A stretch of DNA of 64,000 nt from Paraburkholderia sabiae (GCF_030412785.1 NZ_CP125296.1:1798001-1862000), one strand, 5' to 3'. Counted from the stretch's first letter, positions 8,680 to 15,903 are shown. A program made the numbers and translations. The notes: generated by a model not told the origin, from the sequence alone.

Positions 8680-8716
8680 GATCGCTGCTGAACACTTTTT
8701 TCAGTCAGCAGCGATC
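8680..8716. repeat. Perfect 12-bp inverted repeat in the leader of the DUF4148 gene
   Basis: GATCGCTGCTGA (8680-8691) pairs perfectly with TCAGCAGCGATC (8705-8716) over a 13-nt loop. Neither side has a T run, so it is not an obvious intrinsic terminator. In the minus-strand transcript it would form a stable stem in the 5' UTR. Confidence 0.55.
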
Positions 8717-8847
8717 GCCAACGTGGAGATATTTGAACCCGCGAAAGTATCTGGCTTGTTTCCCGATGCATACGTTTTGCAGCTATTTTGCAGCGTTCTG
8801 TATCAGCGTGCGTCGCGAATACGTTGAGATACACAACCCGCCAATTT

Positions 8848-8973
8848 TCACTGCGCCTTGCGCCGCTTTTGCTGCACTCCGCTTGCGGTAATCAGCGTGC
8901 ATTGAACGGGATGCGCGAGTTCTGCGGCGAGTCCGCCTGCGAGAAAGAACAAGATTGCCAATAGACGTTTCAT
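8848..8973 (-). CDS. Very small exported or membrane peptide (41 aa)
   Basis: A 41-codon frame with an excellent Shine-Dalgarno sequence (AGGAGG, 8 nt before ATG). The peptide starts MKRLLAILFFLAGGLAAELA, a classic positively charged and hydrophobic signal or membrane segment. It continues to a polar tail with one Cys (residue 25) and ends in a basic QQKRRKAQ. No family is recognised. It is isolated, 200 bp upstream of the DUF4148 gene on the same strand, and divergent from the thioredoxin-like gene. It could be a signal-peptide-only remnant, but the strong ribosome-binding site argues for translation. Confidence 0.5.
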   Translation of the reverse strand: MKRLLAILFFLAGGLAAELAHPVQCTLITASGVQQKRRKAQ

Positions 8974-9155
8974 GATGAATGCCTCCTGCTTCGAGTGACG
9001 TCTTCGTTATAGCGCACAGCAGACCTCCATTTGTGTCCCAATGTATCGGAACGCGCGCCTGATACAAGACGATTCAAATGCAAGACATCACGACACAGCG
9101 CAGATACGCGCACCCGTTTCAATACGTCCATGTCTTCTACAAAAAGGACGCTGAC

Positions 9156-9761
9156 ATGTTCTCCCGACTCAAGACCTTCACCACCGTTGCCGCCATTGCC
9201 GCTATCGCCGCGCTGGGCGCCGTGGTCGCCAACAGCGGCGCCGCGACTGGCGTACCTGTTCAGAACAATCGCGCTGCGCCGGAATTCACGGGAATCGATC
9301 AATGGCTGAACTCACAGCCACTGACTTTGCAGCAATTACGCGGCAAGGTCGTGCTGGTGGATTTCTGGACGTACACCTGCATCAACTGCGTTCATACGCT
9401 GCCGCATGTCGAGAAGCTGTATGAGAAGTACAAGGATCAGGGCCTGGTAGTGGTCGGCGTGCATACGCCCGAGTATGCGTTCGAGCGCGAAACGAAGAAG
9501 GTGCGCGCGGCCATTGCGGAATACGGGCTGAAATACCCCGTTGCCCAGGACAACAGCTACGCGACATGGAACGCGTACGGCAATCAGTACTGGCCCGCTG
9601 CGTATCTGATCGACAAGCAAGGGCACGTCGTCTATAGCCACTTCGGTGAAGGCGACTACGACGAGATCGATGCGGCTGTCCGCGCACAGTTGGCGCGTCC
9701 GGCTCAGGCGGGACAGCCGACTCAGGCGGCGCAAGCGGCTCAAGCGGGCAAAGCGAGCTAA
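9156..9761 (+). CDS. Periplasmic thioredoxin-family protein (TlpA/DipZ C-terminal type)
   Basis: A 201-residue exported thioredoxin-fold protein. Residues 1-35 form a signal peptide or anchor (TVAAIAAIAALGAVVANSGA). The redox motif is WTYTCINC, a CxxC (C-I-N-C) as in the soluble domain of DipZ/TlpA-like proteins, followed by the conserved VHTPEYAFE and the cis-Pro region (QYWPAAYLID). The C terminus is a low-complexity Ala/Gln tail with repeated AQA units. It probably reduces or isomerises periplasmic disulfides. The ATG at 9156 with AAAAAGGA upstream precedes the signal peptide; the in-frame upstream extension was rejected. Confidence 0.88.
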   Translation: MFSRLKTFTTVAAIAAIAALGAVVANSGAATGVPVQNNRAAPEFTGIDQWLNSQPLTLQQLRGKVVLVDFWTYTCINCVHTLPHVEKLYEKYKDQGLVVVGVHTPEYAFERETKKVRAAIAEYGLKYPVAQDNSYATWNAYGNQYWPAAYLIDKQGHVVYSHFGEGDYDEIDAAVRAQLARPAQAGQPTQAAQAAQAGKAS

Positions 9762-9802
9762 CGGTTGGCGCGGCGCGGGACGTTCGGACCGCGCCGTGCC
9801 GA

Positions 9803-10816
9803 TCAAAACGCGCTGCGATACGCGTAGAGACCAGGCAAGCCGCCCGTCATCAGGAACAGCACCTTCGCGCCCGGCGCGAACGTATTGCTTCGGATGTCGT
9901 GCAGCAGCCCGGCAAACGCCTTGCCGCTATACACAGGATCGAGCAGCACGCCTTCGGTGCTCGCGAGAAGTCGCACGGCTTCGCGCATCGCATCGGTTGG
10001 AATGCCGTATCCCTCGCCACGCTGACCGTCCGCGACGATGACGCTTTCGTCCGGGAGCATCGACCCTGGCTGAAGCAACGCAAGCGTTTCCTGCGCCTTC
10101 AGTCGCGTATTCGACAACGTATGTTCATGAGTCGCCAGCACGTTGTACGCAACCACACGCGCAGGGTCTTCGCGCATCGCGAGCAGACCGGCAACGAGCC
10201 CCGCTTGCGTGCCGCCGCTTCCGTTGGGCAGCGCGATTCGATCGAACGACACGCGCGCGTTGCGCGCCTGTTCGAGTATCTCCGCGGCGCACGCTACGTA
10301 GCCGAGATTGCCGACCGCCGACGAGCCGCCCAGCGGCGCGAGATACACCTTGTGCCCGGACTTGCGCAACTCGTCTGCGCGATTCTGGGCGAAAGCCATC
10401 GCGTCGGCGTTGCCGGGCAGATCGTGGATGCGTGCGCCGAGCAGTTCGTCGAGCAGCACATTGCCGTTGTGAACGTAGGCATCGTCTTCGCGCGGCACCG
10501 TGCGCGTCAGCACGATTTCACACGCAAGCCCCGCTCGTGCCGCTGCGGCTGCCGTGAGCCGCGCGTGATTCGACTGGCGCGCGCCGACCGTAACGATCGT
10601 GTCCGCGCCTTGCGCAAGCGCTTCGCCCAGCAGGAATTCGAGCTTTCTTAGCTTGCTGCCACCGCCGCCGAGACCCATCACGTCATCCCTTTTGACGTAG
10701 ATATCTACGTCGCCGAGCAGCTTGCTCAAACGGCTGAGATGCTGGATCGGCGTCGGGCCTTCCATCAGTTCGTAGCGGGGAAATGCGGAGAGATCGAGAG
10801 AAGGTGCGTTCGACAT
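9803..10816 (-). CDS. dcyD: D-cysteine desulfhydrase / ACC deaminase-family PLP enzyme
   Basis: A 337-residue fold-type II PLP enzyme. The family lysine lies in the GGGGSKLRKLEFLLGEA motif (about 51-67), followed by GARQSNHARLTAAAAA and the phosphate-binding GSGGTQAGLVAGLLA. D-cysteine desulfhydrase converts D-cysteine to pyruvate, H2S and ammonia. The same family includes ACC deaminase and L-cysteate sulfo-lyase (CuyA), so the exact substrate remains inferred. The length matches DcyD (about 330). The start has GGAG 9 nt upstream. It stands alone, convergent with the thioredoxin-like gene. Confidence 0.8.
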   Translation of the reverse strand: MSNAPSLDLSAFPRYELMEGPTPIQHLSRLSKLLGDVDIYVKRDDVMGLGGGGSKLRKLEFLLGEALAQGADTIVTVGARQSNHARLTAAAAARAGLACEIVLTRTVPREDDAYVHNGNVLLDELLGARIHDLPGNADAMAFAQNRADELRKSGHKVYLAPLGGSSAVGNLGYVACAAEILEQARNARVSFDRIALPNGSGGTQAGLVAGLLAMREDPARVVAYNVLATHEHTLSNTRLKAQETLALLQPGSMLPDESVIVADGQRGEGYGIPTDAMREAVRLLASTEGVLLDPVYSGKAFAGLLHDIRSNTFAPGAKVLFLMTGGLPGLYAYRSAF

Positions 10817-10987
10817 ACAACTGGCTCCAGTAATCGACGTCGTTAGTCGCGCCGATGTTAGCGCATCATTGCGCGCCTCGCTTGCGGCTTTCGGCGGGCA
10901 TCAATGCCTGCGCATATTGAGCATCGGGAAACAGTCGATGAAACGCCCGCTCTCGCCAGTACGTGCGTTGGTGAATCCAATATTTAT

Positions 10988-11011
10988 ATCGCACCCGATT
11001 TACTCGCAAGC
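10988..11011 (+). promoter_or_regulatory. Putative MarR/OhrR-type operator upstream of bufA1
   Basis: A 24-bp block beginning ATCGCAC and containing CGATTTA lies immediately upstream of the -35 box. It is identical at 21 of 24 positions to the block upstream of the ohr-operon promoter (47977-48000, minus strand). Identity of sequence and position suggests a shared regulator, presumably the OhrR encoded at 48081-48542. Confidence 0.6.
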
Positions 11012-11013
11012 GA

Positions 11014-11041
11014 TTGACAAATGAGGAAAGCCAGGTATCAT
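11014..11041 (+). promoter_or_regulatory. Sigma-70 promoter of the bufferin cluster
   Basis: TTGACA (11014-11019) and TATCAT (11036-11041) are separated by 16 bp, about 70 bp before the bufA1 start. It is flanked on both sides by candidate MarR-type operator elements. Confidence 0.7.
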
Positions 11042-11050
11042 GGCGCATCA

Positions 11051-11076
11051 GATTACATCGCATCCGATCTAATTAC
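11051..11076 (+). promoter_or_regulatory. Second putative OhrR-type operator element, downstream of the -10
   Basis: GATTACATCGC (11051-11061) followed by GATCTAATTAC (11066-11076) forms a degenerate dyad starting 9 nt after the -10 box. The same 11-mer occurs at 47929-47939, again 9 nt past the -10 of the ohr promoter. Bound protein here would block transcription initiation. Confidence 0.55.
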
Positions 11077-11110
11077 CTAACACCTCACTGACACCCACCA
11101 GGAGTTCCAT

Positions 11111-11389
11111 ATGAAAAGCACTCGTGCAGCACTCGCCGCTACTTTCGCCCTTTCCCTCACCGTTCTCGCGACGGGCGCCCATGCCGGAGACGCACAACCG
11201 AAGCCGCAGGAGAAATGCTTCGGTGTGTCGCTTGCCGGCAAGAACGATTGCGCCGCCGGCGCGGGCACGAGTTGCGCGGGCACGTCGAAGGTCGACTATC
11301 AGGGCGACGCGTTCGTGATGGTCGACAAAGGTACGTGCACGCAGATCAAGACGCCGAAGGGCTTCGGCTCGCTGAAGGCGAAGTCGTAA
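11111..11389 (+). CDS. bufA1: BufA1-type (DUF2282) bufferin precursor peptide
   Basis: A 92-residue exported precursor. The Sec signal peptide ends at about residue 25 (ATGAHA). The mature part has four Cys (C36, C47, C55, C76) in the DUF2282 pattern EKCFGV ... [14 protein letters not shown] ... GTC. In characterised buf/hvf/gig systems, DUF2282 peptides are modified on core Cys residues by a DUF692 (MNIO) enzyme with a DUF2063 partner and bind copper in the periplasm. Here those enzymes are encoded 1.7-3.4 kb downstream. The ribosome-binding site is CAGGAG, and the stop overlaps the DoxX start (TAATG). Expression is predicted from the promoter at 11014-11041. Confidence 0.9.
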   Translation: MKSTRAALAATFALSLTVLATGAHAGDAQPKPQEKCFGVSLAGKNDCAAGAGTSCAGTSKVDYQGDAFVMVDKGTCTQIKTPKGFGSLKAKS

Positions 11390-11886
11390 TGATGCAGGCC
11401 CAAACTCACAAGGCTCACGTGTCGCACGCGAAACGCAGCAGCGTGTCGACACTTCGCGCGCAGATCAGCGAGCGTTTGCCGCGCGCGTTGCCGCCTGCCG
11501 TGTTGCTGCTCATTGCGCGCGTCGGCATTGCCGCAACCTTCTTTCTGTCGGGACGTACGAAAGTCTCGGGCCTGCTGACGATCAAGCCGTCGACGTACGC
11601 GCTGTTCAGTTCGGAATACGCGCTACCGCTGATTCCGCCCGAACTGGCCGCGCACCTCGCAACATACGCGGAGCATCTGTGCCCGATCCTGCTGGTGCTC
11701 GGACTGTTCACGCGTTCGGCTGCGCTCGTGCTGTTCGGCATGACGGCCGTGATCGAAATCTTCGTCTATCCGGATGCATGGCCGATACATCTGACCTGGG
11801 CCGGCCTGCTTCTGCCGCTGATCGCCAACGGCGCGGGCACATGGTCGCTCGATCACCTGCTCGGCCGTTCGCGGACGGCTGACTGA
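11389..11886 (+). CDS. DoxX-family membrane protein of the bufferin cluster
   Basis: A 165-residue membrane protein with four predicted transmembrane helices (about 36-55, 75-95, 100-125, 130-150) and the DoxX start [23 protein letters not shown]. DoxX proteins accompany DUF2282/DUF692/DUF2063 clusters (BufD/GigT position) and are thought to work in the membrane with redox partners; their role in bufferin maturation or recycling is unproven. The start overlaps the bufA1 stop by one base (TAATG), so translation is coupled. A second ATG follows immediately at 11392. Confidence 0.85.
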   Translation: MMQAQTHKAHVSHAKRSSVSTLRAQISERLPRALPPAVLLLIARVGIAATFFLSGRTKVSGLLTIKPSTYALFSSEYALPLIPPELAAHLATYAEHLCPILLVLGLFTRSAALVLFGMTAVIEIFVYPDAWPIHLTWAGLLLPLIANGAGTWSLDHLLGRSRTAD

Positions 11887-11961
11887 CAGCAACACAACCT
11901 TCACTACCCGATATCGACAGCGAGGCTGCAACAGCCTCAGCGGTCTCCTGACAAACACACT

Positions 11962-12726
11962 ATGCGTATTTTTTCGACTCTGACTCTCGTCGCCGCCGCA
12001 CTCGCCGCTTCCGGCTCGACGTTCGCCGCCGCACCGGACGCACCCACGGGCGTAAAGAACATCGTGATCGTGCACGGTGCATTCACCGACGGCTCCGGCT
12101 GGCGCGCGGTGCACGACATCCTGATCCATAAGGGCTACAACGTCCGCATCGTCCAGCCGCCGATGACCACGCTCGAAGGCGACGTCGCGGCCACGAACAA
12201 TGCCGTCGTCGCGCAGACGGGCCCGGTCGTGCTCGTCGGGCACGGCTACGGCGGCGCTGTCATCACGGAAGCGGGCGCGCGTCCGAAGGTCAAGGCGCTC
12301 GTCTACGTCGCCGCGTTTCAGCCCGACGTCGGCGAAAGCGTGACGCAACTCGCCAGCTCGATGCCGAAGCTCACGGACGGCGTGAAGATGACGATCGACG
12401 GCCACTACTACTTCGATCCCGCGAAGTACGGCACCGATTACGCGGGCGACCTCGTCTCGAACCGCACCGACTTCATGGCCGTTTCGCAGGTGCCCGCGAC
12501 CGTCGCCACGTTCGCGTCTGCACCGTACAACGTCGCGTGGCACGACAAGCCGACCTACGGCGTCGTCGCCACCGACGACCACGTCATCAATCCCGACCTG
12601 CAACGCTGGATGTACAAGCGCGCCGGTTCGAAAGTGACGGAAGTCAAGGCAAGCCACGCCATCGAAATTTCGCAGCCGGAAGCGGTTGCGAAGGTCATCG
12701 AAGAAGTGGCGGTTCACGCGAAATAA
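11962..12726 (+). CDS. Exported alpha/beta-hydrolase homologue lacking the nucleophile serine
   Basis: A 254-residue alpha/beta-hydrolase with a signal peptide (residues 1-23, SGSTFA). The fold is clear: VKNIVIVHGAFTDGSGW (oxyanion region), the nucleophile-elbow position, and the later TDDHVI (Asp) and ASHAIEIS (His) motifs. The elbow reads VGHGYGGA instead of the family's usual VGHSYGG, so the serine at residue 95 is glycine (codon GGC). The protein is therefore probably not a normal serine hydrolase. It may be a binding or chaperone protein, unless another residue substitutes. It lies in the bufferin cluster between DoxX and bufA2; no strong Shine-Dalgarno was seen. Confidence 0.85.
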   Translation: MRIFSTLTLVAAALAASGSTFAAAPDAPTGVKNIVIVHGAFTDGSGWRAVHDILIHKGYNVRIVQPPMTTLEGDVAATNNAVVAQTGPVVLVGHGYGGAVITEAGARPKVKALVYVAAFQPDVGESVTQLASSMPKLTDGVKMTIDGHYYFDPAKYGTDYAGDLVSNRTDFMAVSQVPATVATFASAPYNVAWHDKPTYGVVATDDHVINPDLQRWMYKRAGSKVTEVKASHAIEISQPEAVAKVIEEVAVHAK

Positions 12727-12782
12727 GCGCCGCGCCCTTCTCCCAGCCACATTTTTTTCTCACTCACCCAAGGAGCAACCTC

Positions 12783-13052
12783 ATGAACAGCAACGTCAAA
12801 TCCCGCGTCAGCTTCGCCGCAGCAGCAGCCCTTCTCGCGCTCGCATCCGCAACCGTCGCGACCTCCGCGAGCGCCGCCACGGGCGAGCAGCCCGGCCGCT
12901 GCTACGGCGTCAACGCATGCAAGGGCCAGGCGCTATGCGCGACGGCTCACAACGACTGCAAGGGCCTCAACAGCTGCAAGGGCAAGGGCGTGGTCGTCAA
13001 GACGCCGAGCGAATGCCTCTCGCTCGGCGGCACGCTGACCGAACCGAAGTAA
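12783..13052 (+). CDS. bufA2: BufA2-type bufferin precursor with six cysteines
   Basis: An 89-residue exported precursor. The signal peptide ends near residue 31 (SASA). The mature peptide has six Cys (C40, C46, C52, C59, C65, C78) and starts GRCYGVNACKG; the motif CKG occurs three times (46-48, 59-61, 65-67). This differs from the four-Cys BufA1 in the same cluster and matches what is described as the BufA2 type. It is presumably matured by the DUF692/DUF2063 pair immediately downstream and exported to the periplasm as a metal-binding RiPP. A good ribosome-binding site (AAGGAG) lies 7 nt upstream. Confidence 0.88.
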   Translation: MNSNVKSRVSFAAAAALLALASATVATSASAATGEQPGRCYGVNACKGQALCATAHNDCKGLNSCKGKGVVVKTPSECLSLGGTLTEPK

Positions 13053-13126
13053 GTGTATTGCGGGGCTGGCACGTGTGGTTTGACGAGCCAGCCCATTCAT
13101 CGATATATCGCCGCCGCGCGCATGCC

Positions 13127-14005
13127 ATGAACACTTCCACTCCCCGCTTTGCAGGCTACGGTCTCGGCCTGCGCAAGGAACACTATCGCGACTTCCTCGA
13201 AACGGATGTTCCCGTCGATTTCGTCGAAGTCATCTCCGAGAACTTCATGGTCGAAGGCGGCCAGCCGCGCGATATCCTGCGCCGCGTGCGCGAGCGGCAT
13301 CCTGTCGTGCTGCATGGCGTGTCGATGTCGATCGGCTCGGCGGACGGTGTCGACCGCGACTATCTGCGCCGTCTGAAATCGCTCGTCGACGAAATCGAGC
13401 CGCTCTTCGTGTCCGATCATCTGAGCTGGTCGCGCATCGGCCGCTTCAATTCGCACGACCTGTTGCCCGTTCCCTATACCGACGAAGCGCTCGATACCGT
13501 GTGCGACAACATCGATATCGCGCAGAACGCGCTCGGCCGCACGATGCTGTTCGAGAATCCGTCGAGCTATCTCGCGTTCGACGGCGCGACGATGACCGAG
13601 TGGGAATTCATTTCGGCGATGTCTAAGCGAACGGGTTGCGGCCTGCTGCTCGACGTGAACAATATCTTCGTGAGCGCGACGAATCACGGTTTCGACGCGC
13701 TCGCGTATCTCGACGGATTGCCTTTCGATCGCGTGCATCAGATTCATCTCGCCGGACATTCACAAGGGCGCGATCTGCTGATCGACACGCACGACAGCCC
13801 CGTTTGCGACGAAGTCTGGGCACTCTATTCAAACGCGATGGCGCGGCTCGGCCCCGTCGCGACGATGATCGAACGTGACGGCAATGTGCCGCCATTGAGC
13901 GAACTGCTTCGGGAACTGTGGATCGCGCGCAAGCTCGGCATCTATGCGCAAATGGCGGAACATGAGGAGCATGCGCACGACACCCGCATCGCGGAGGCCG
14001 CATGA
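13127..14005 (+). CDS. bufB: MNIO/DUF692-family bufferin maturase
   Basis: A 292-residue TIM-barrel enzyme of the multinuclear non-heme iron oxidative (MNIO, DUF692) family, relatives of MbnB. Likely metal ligands lie in VVLHGVS (H63), FVSDHLSW (H98), LFENPSS (E143), LLLDVNN (D176), QIHLAGH (H207, H211), THDSPV (H222, D223) and MIERDG (E249). The family oxidises Cys of precursor peptides into thiooxazole- or oxazolone/thioamide-type groups. It is downstream of bufA2 and overlaps the DUF2063 partner by 4 nt. No strong Shine-Dalgarno precedes this ATG, but upstream codons lack coding character. Confidence 0.92.
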   Translation: MNTSTPRFAGYGLGLRKEHYRDFLETDVPVDFVEVISENFMVEGGQPRDILRRVRERHPVVLHGVSMSIGSADGVDRDYLRRLKSLVDEIEPLFVSDHLSWSRIGRFNSHDLLPVPYTDEALDTVCDNIDIAQNALGRTMLFENPSSYLAFDGATMTEWEFISAMSKRTGCGLLLDVNNIFVSATNHGFDALAYLDGLPFDRVHQIHLAGHSQGRDLLIDTHDSPVCDEVWALYSNAMARLGPVATMIERDGNVPPLSELLRELWIARKLGIYAQMAEHEEHAHDTRIAEAA

Positions 14006-14754
14006 CGCTCGGTGCGTGGCAACAGGACTTTCGTACGTGGCTCACGGATGCATCGAAAGAAGCGGCTCGCCGCCTCGGCAACGATGCGATGCACGGCCTG
14101 TCGGTCTATCAGAACAACTATCGTGGGCAATTGATCGAGTGTCTCGAACATTCGTTTCCACAGGTACGGACGTTGCTTGGCGACGAGGCCTTTCTGCACG
14201 CGGCCATTACGCACGTCAATCATCATCCGCCGCACGCGTGGACGCTCGATGCCTACGCGGACGGTTTCGGCGACACGCTGGCCGTGCTGTTTCCCCATAA
14301 CCCCGACGTACACGAACTCGCGTGGATCGAGCATGCGCTAACCGATGCCTTCGTCGCACGCGATGCCGAAGCGCTGCCGCTCGACGCGCTCGCTTCCGTC
14401 GACTGGGACGCGGCGCGTCTGCGTTTCGCACCATCGTTCAGGCACCGCATCGCGACGACGAATGCGGATAACATCTGGACGGCGCTATCCGCCGATGCCG
14501 AACCGCCCGAAAGCGAGATGCTCGCGGAGCCGGGCGGCCTGATCGTCTGGCGTCGGCAATTCGTGTCGTGCCTGAAACGCGTCGATGCCGTCGAGTACGA
14601 AGCGCTCCTTCATCTGCAAGAAAACGCGAGCTTTGCAACACTATGCGATCTACTCGTCGAGCGTCTGGGAGATGCCGACGGCGTGGCGAAAGCGGGCGCG
14701 CTGCTTGCGGGGTGGCTGGGCAGCGAGCTTATCGTCGGTGTGGACGGCGTCTGA
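14002..14754 (+). CDS. bufC: DUF2063 (HvfC/BufC-type) partner of the MNIO maturase
   Basis: A 250-residue protein. The N-terminal DUF2063 domain (about 5-100) includes LSVYQNNYRGQLIECLEHSFPQVRTLLGDEAF. It is followed by a second helical domain ending with LVERLGDADGVAKAGALLAGWLGSEL, which resembles a RiPP recognition-element-like region. Such proteins bind the precursor and present it to the DUF692 enzyme. ATGA overlap with the maturase gene (14002/14005) indicates a tightly coupled pair. Confidence 0.9.
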   Translation: MTLGAWQQDFRTWLTDASKEAARRLGNDAMHGLSVYQNNYRGQLIECLEHSFPQVRTLLGDEAFLHAAITHVNHHPPHAWTLDAYADGFGDTLAVLFPHNPDVHELAWIEHALTDAFVARDAEALPLDALASVDWDAARLRFAPSFRHRIATTNADNIWTALSADAEPPESEMLAEPGGLIVWRRQFVSCLKRVDAVEYEALLHLQENASFATLCDLLVERLGDADGVAKAGALLAGWLGSELIVGVDGV

Positions 14755-14969
14755 GAGAATGGGACGCCGGCGCGCAAACGCGTACTGCACAAGCCGACAA
14801 GCCGCGTGAATCGACCTCCGTTGTCATCGAAGAGATGCCGACGGAGAATTGGGGCTGGTGAGGTTTGCCCGTCCTGGCCCGTCCGGGCATTTCGAAAGCT
14901 CGAAGCATCGAAGCAAGCCTGACCTGCTGTCTTCCAACAACACGTAGGACTTCATCGAAGGAGTTTGCC

Positions 14970-15395
14970 ATGTCGCTCGAAAAGGCCCTTTACACAGCAC
15001 ACGCAACCGCAACGGGTGGCCGCGACGGCCGCGCGACGGTGCCGGAAGCCGGCCTCGATTTCAAGCTCACCACGCCGAAGGAACTCGGCGGCGGGGGCGG
15101 CGCAGGCGCCAATCCGGAGCAGCTGTTTGCGGCCGGTTACAGCGCGTGCTTCATCGGCGCGATGAAATTCGTTGCCGCACGGGACAAGATCGCGATGCCC
15201 GCCGATGCGTCGATCGACAGCAGCGTCGGAATCGGGCCGATTCCGAATGGCTTCGGCATTGAAGTCGCGATGAAAATCTCATTGCCTGGGATGGACCGTG
15301 ACGCCGCGCAGGACCTGATCAACAAGGCTCACATCGTGTGCCCGTATTCGAACGCGACACGCAATAACATCGACGTGAAACTGACGCTGGCCTGA
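14970..15395 (+). CDS. ohr: Organic hydroperoxide resistance protein (Ohr), copy 1
   Basis: A 141-residue Ohr/OsmC-fold thiol peroxidase. The two redox Cys are in [13 protein letters not shown] (about 56-68) and [15 protein letters not shown] (near the C terminus), the standard Ohr pair. It reduces organic hydroperoxides at the expense of lipoylated proteins. A second copy lies at 47109-47525 beside ohrR. Here it is 215 bp downstream of the bufferin genes on the same strand, with its own GAAGGAG ribosome-binding site and a strong terminator after it. I found no OhrR-type box in the gap, so it may be read through from the buf promoter or have its own unseen promoter. Confidence 0.92.
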   Translation: MSLEKALYTAHATATGGRDGRATVPEAGLDFKLTTPKELGGGGGAGANPEQLFAAGYSACFIGAMKFVAARDKIAMPADASIDSSVGIGPIPNGFGIEVAMKISLPGMDRDAAQDLINKAHIVCPYSNATRNNIDVKLTLA

Positions 15396-15417
15396 TACCG
15401 CGTATTAACCCGTGAAC

Positions 15418-15457
15418 ACTGGCCGCAATGCTGTATTGCGGCCAGTACTACCTTTTT
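15418..15457 (+). terminator. Rho-independent terminator after ohr
   Basis: A perfect 12-bp stem, ACTGGCCGCAAT (15418-15429) with ATTGCGGCCAGT (15435-15446), and a 5-nt loop, followed a few nt later by five T residues. It closes the bufferin/ohr plus-strand transcription unit. Confidence 0.9.
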
Positions 15458-15470
15458 CCGCAACCCGCAT

Positions 15471-15668
15471 TCAGTCGAGCAGGCTATTCACAACAGCGGG
15501 ACTGTGCGAGTCCATCCAGTCGTATGAATCGCTGAAATGCGCCCACGCCCAGTTGCGCGGAACGGCAGCCGCTTGTGCTTTTTCGCTCGACACCGTTTCA
15601 ACGCGGGCGCGCACGCCTGCGCCGCTATGGTCGTCGATATTCCGGAAGTTCAAAGATTCGCGCTTCAT
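15471..15668 (-). CDS. Small hypothetical protein (65 aa)
   Basis: A 65-residue frame with GAGG 8 nt before an ATG. The product is hydrophilic in its first half (MKRESLNFRNIDDHSGAGV) and aromatic-rich later (NWAWAHFSDSYDWMDSH). No domain or signal peptide is recognised. It lies on the same strand as, but downstream of, mmsA's terminator, so it needs its own promoter. It is kept because the ribosome-binding site, size and composition are plausible; it could be spurious. Confidence 0.4.
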   Translation of the reverse strand: MKRESLNFRNIDDHSGAGVRARVETVSSEKAQAAAVPRNWAWAHFSDSYDWMDSHSPAVVNSLLD

Positions 15669-15844
15669 TGCCTGGTCCTCAGTAGAGCCTGCCACGGCGT
15701 CGAACGTACAAACGACGCCGGCCTTTGACGTTAGGCTAACCCGACTCACGCGATCGACAAACGGGCCTGCATAGAATTCACAGTTTTCAAATCGGGAATA
15801 ATGCCTGGACGCGGCTTTATCTTCGGATTGATTCTTCAGACGCA

Positions 15845-15876
15845 AAAACGCAGCCCTTCGAAAAGAGCTGCGTTTT
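15845..15876 (-). terminator. Rho-independent terminator after mmsA
   Basis: AAAACGCAGC (15845-15854) and GCTGCGTTTT (15867-15876) form a 10-bp stem. Read on the minus strand the second arm continues into TTTTT. It lies about 30 nt past the mmsA stop codon at 15904. Confidence 0.8.
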
Positions 15877-15903
15877 ACAGGTGATTGCGAGTGAATGCGC
15901 GTG

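Noticed and set aside
10866..11063. A 65-codon minus-strand frame in the buf promoter region
   Set aside because: No ribosome-binding site and it covers the sigma-70 promoter and operator elements.
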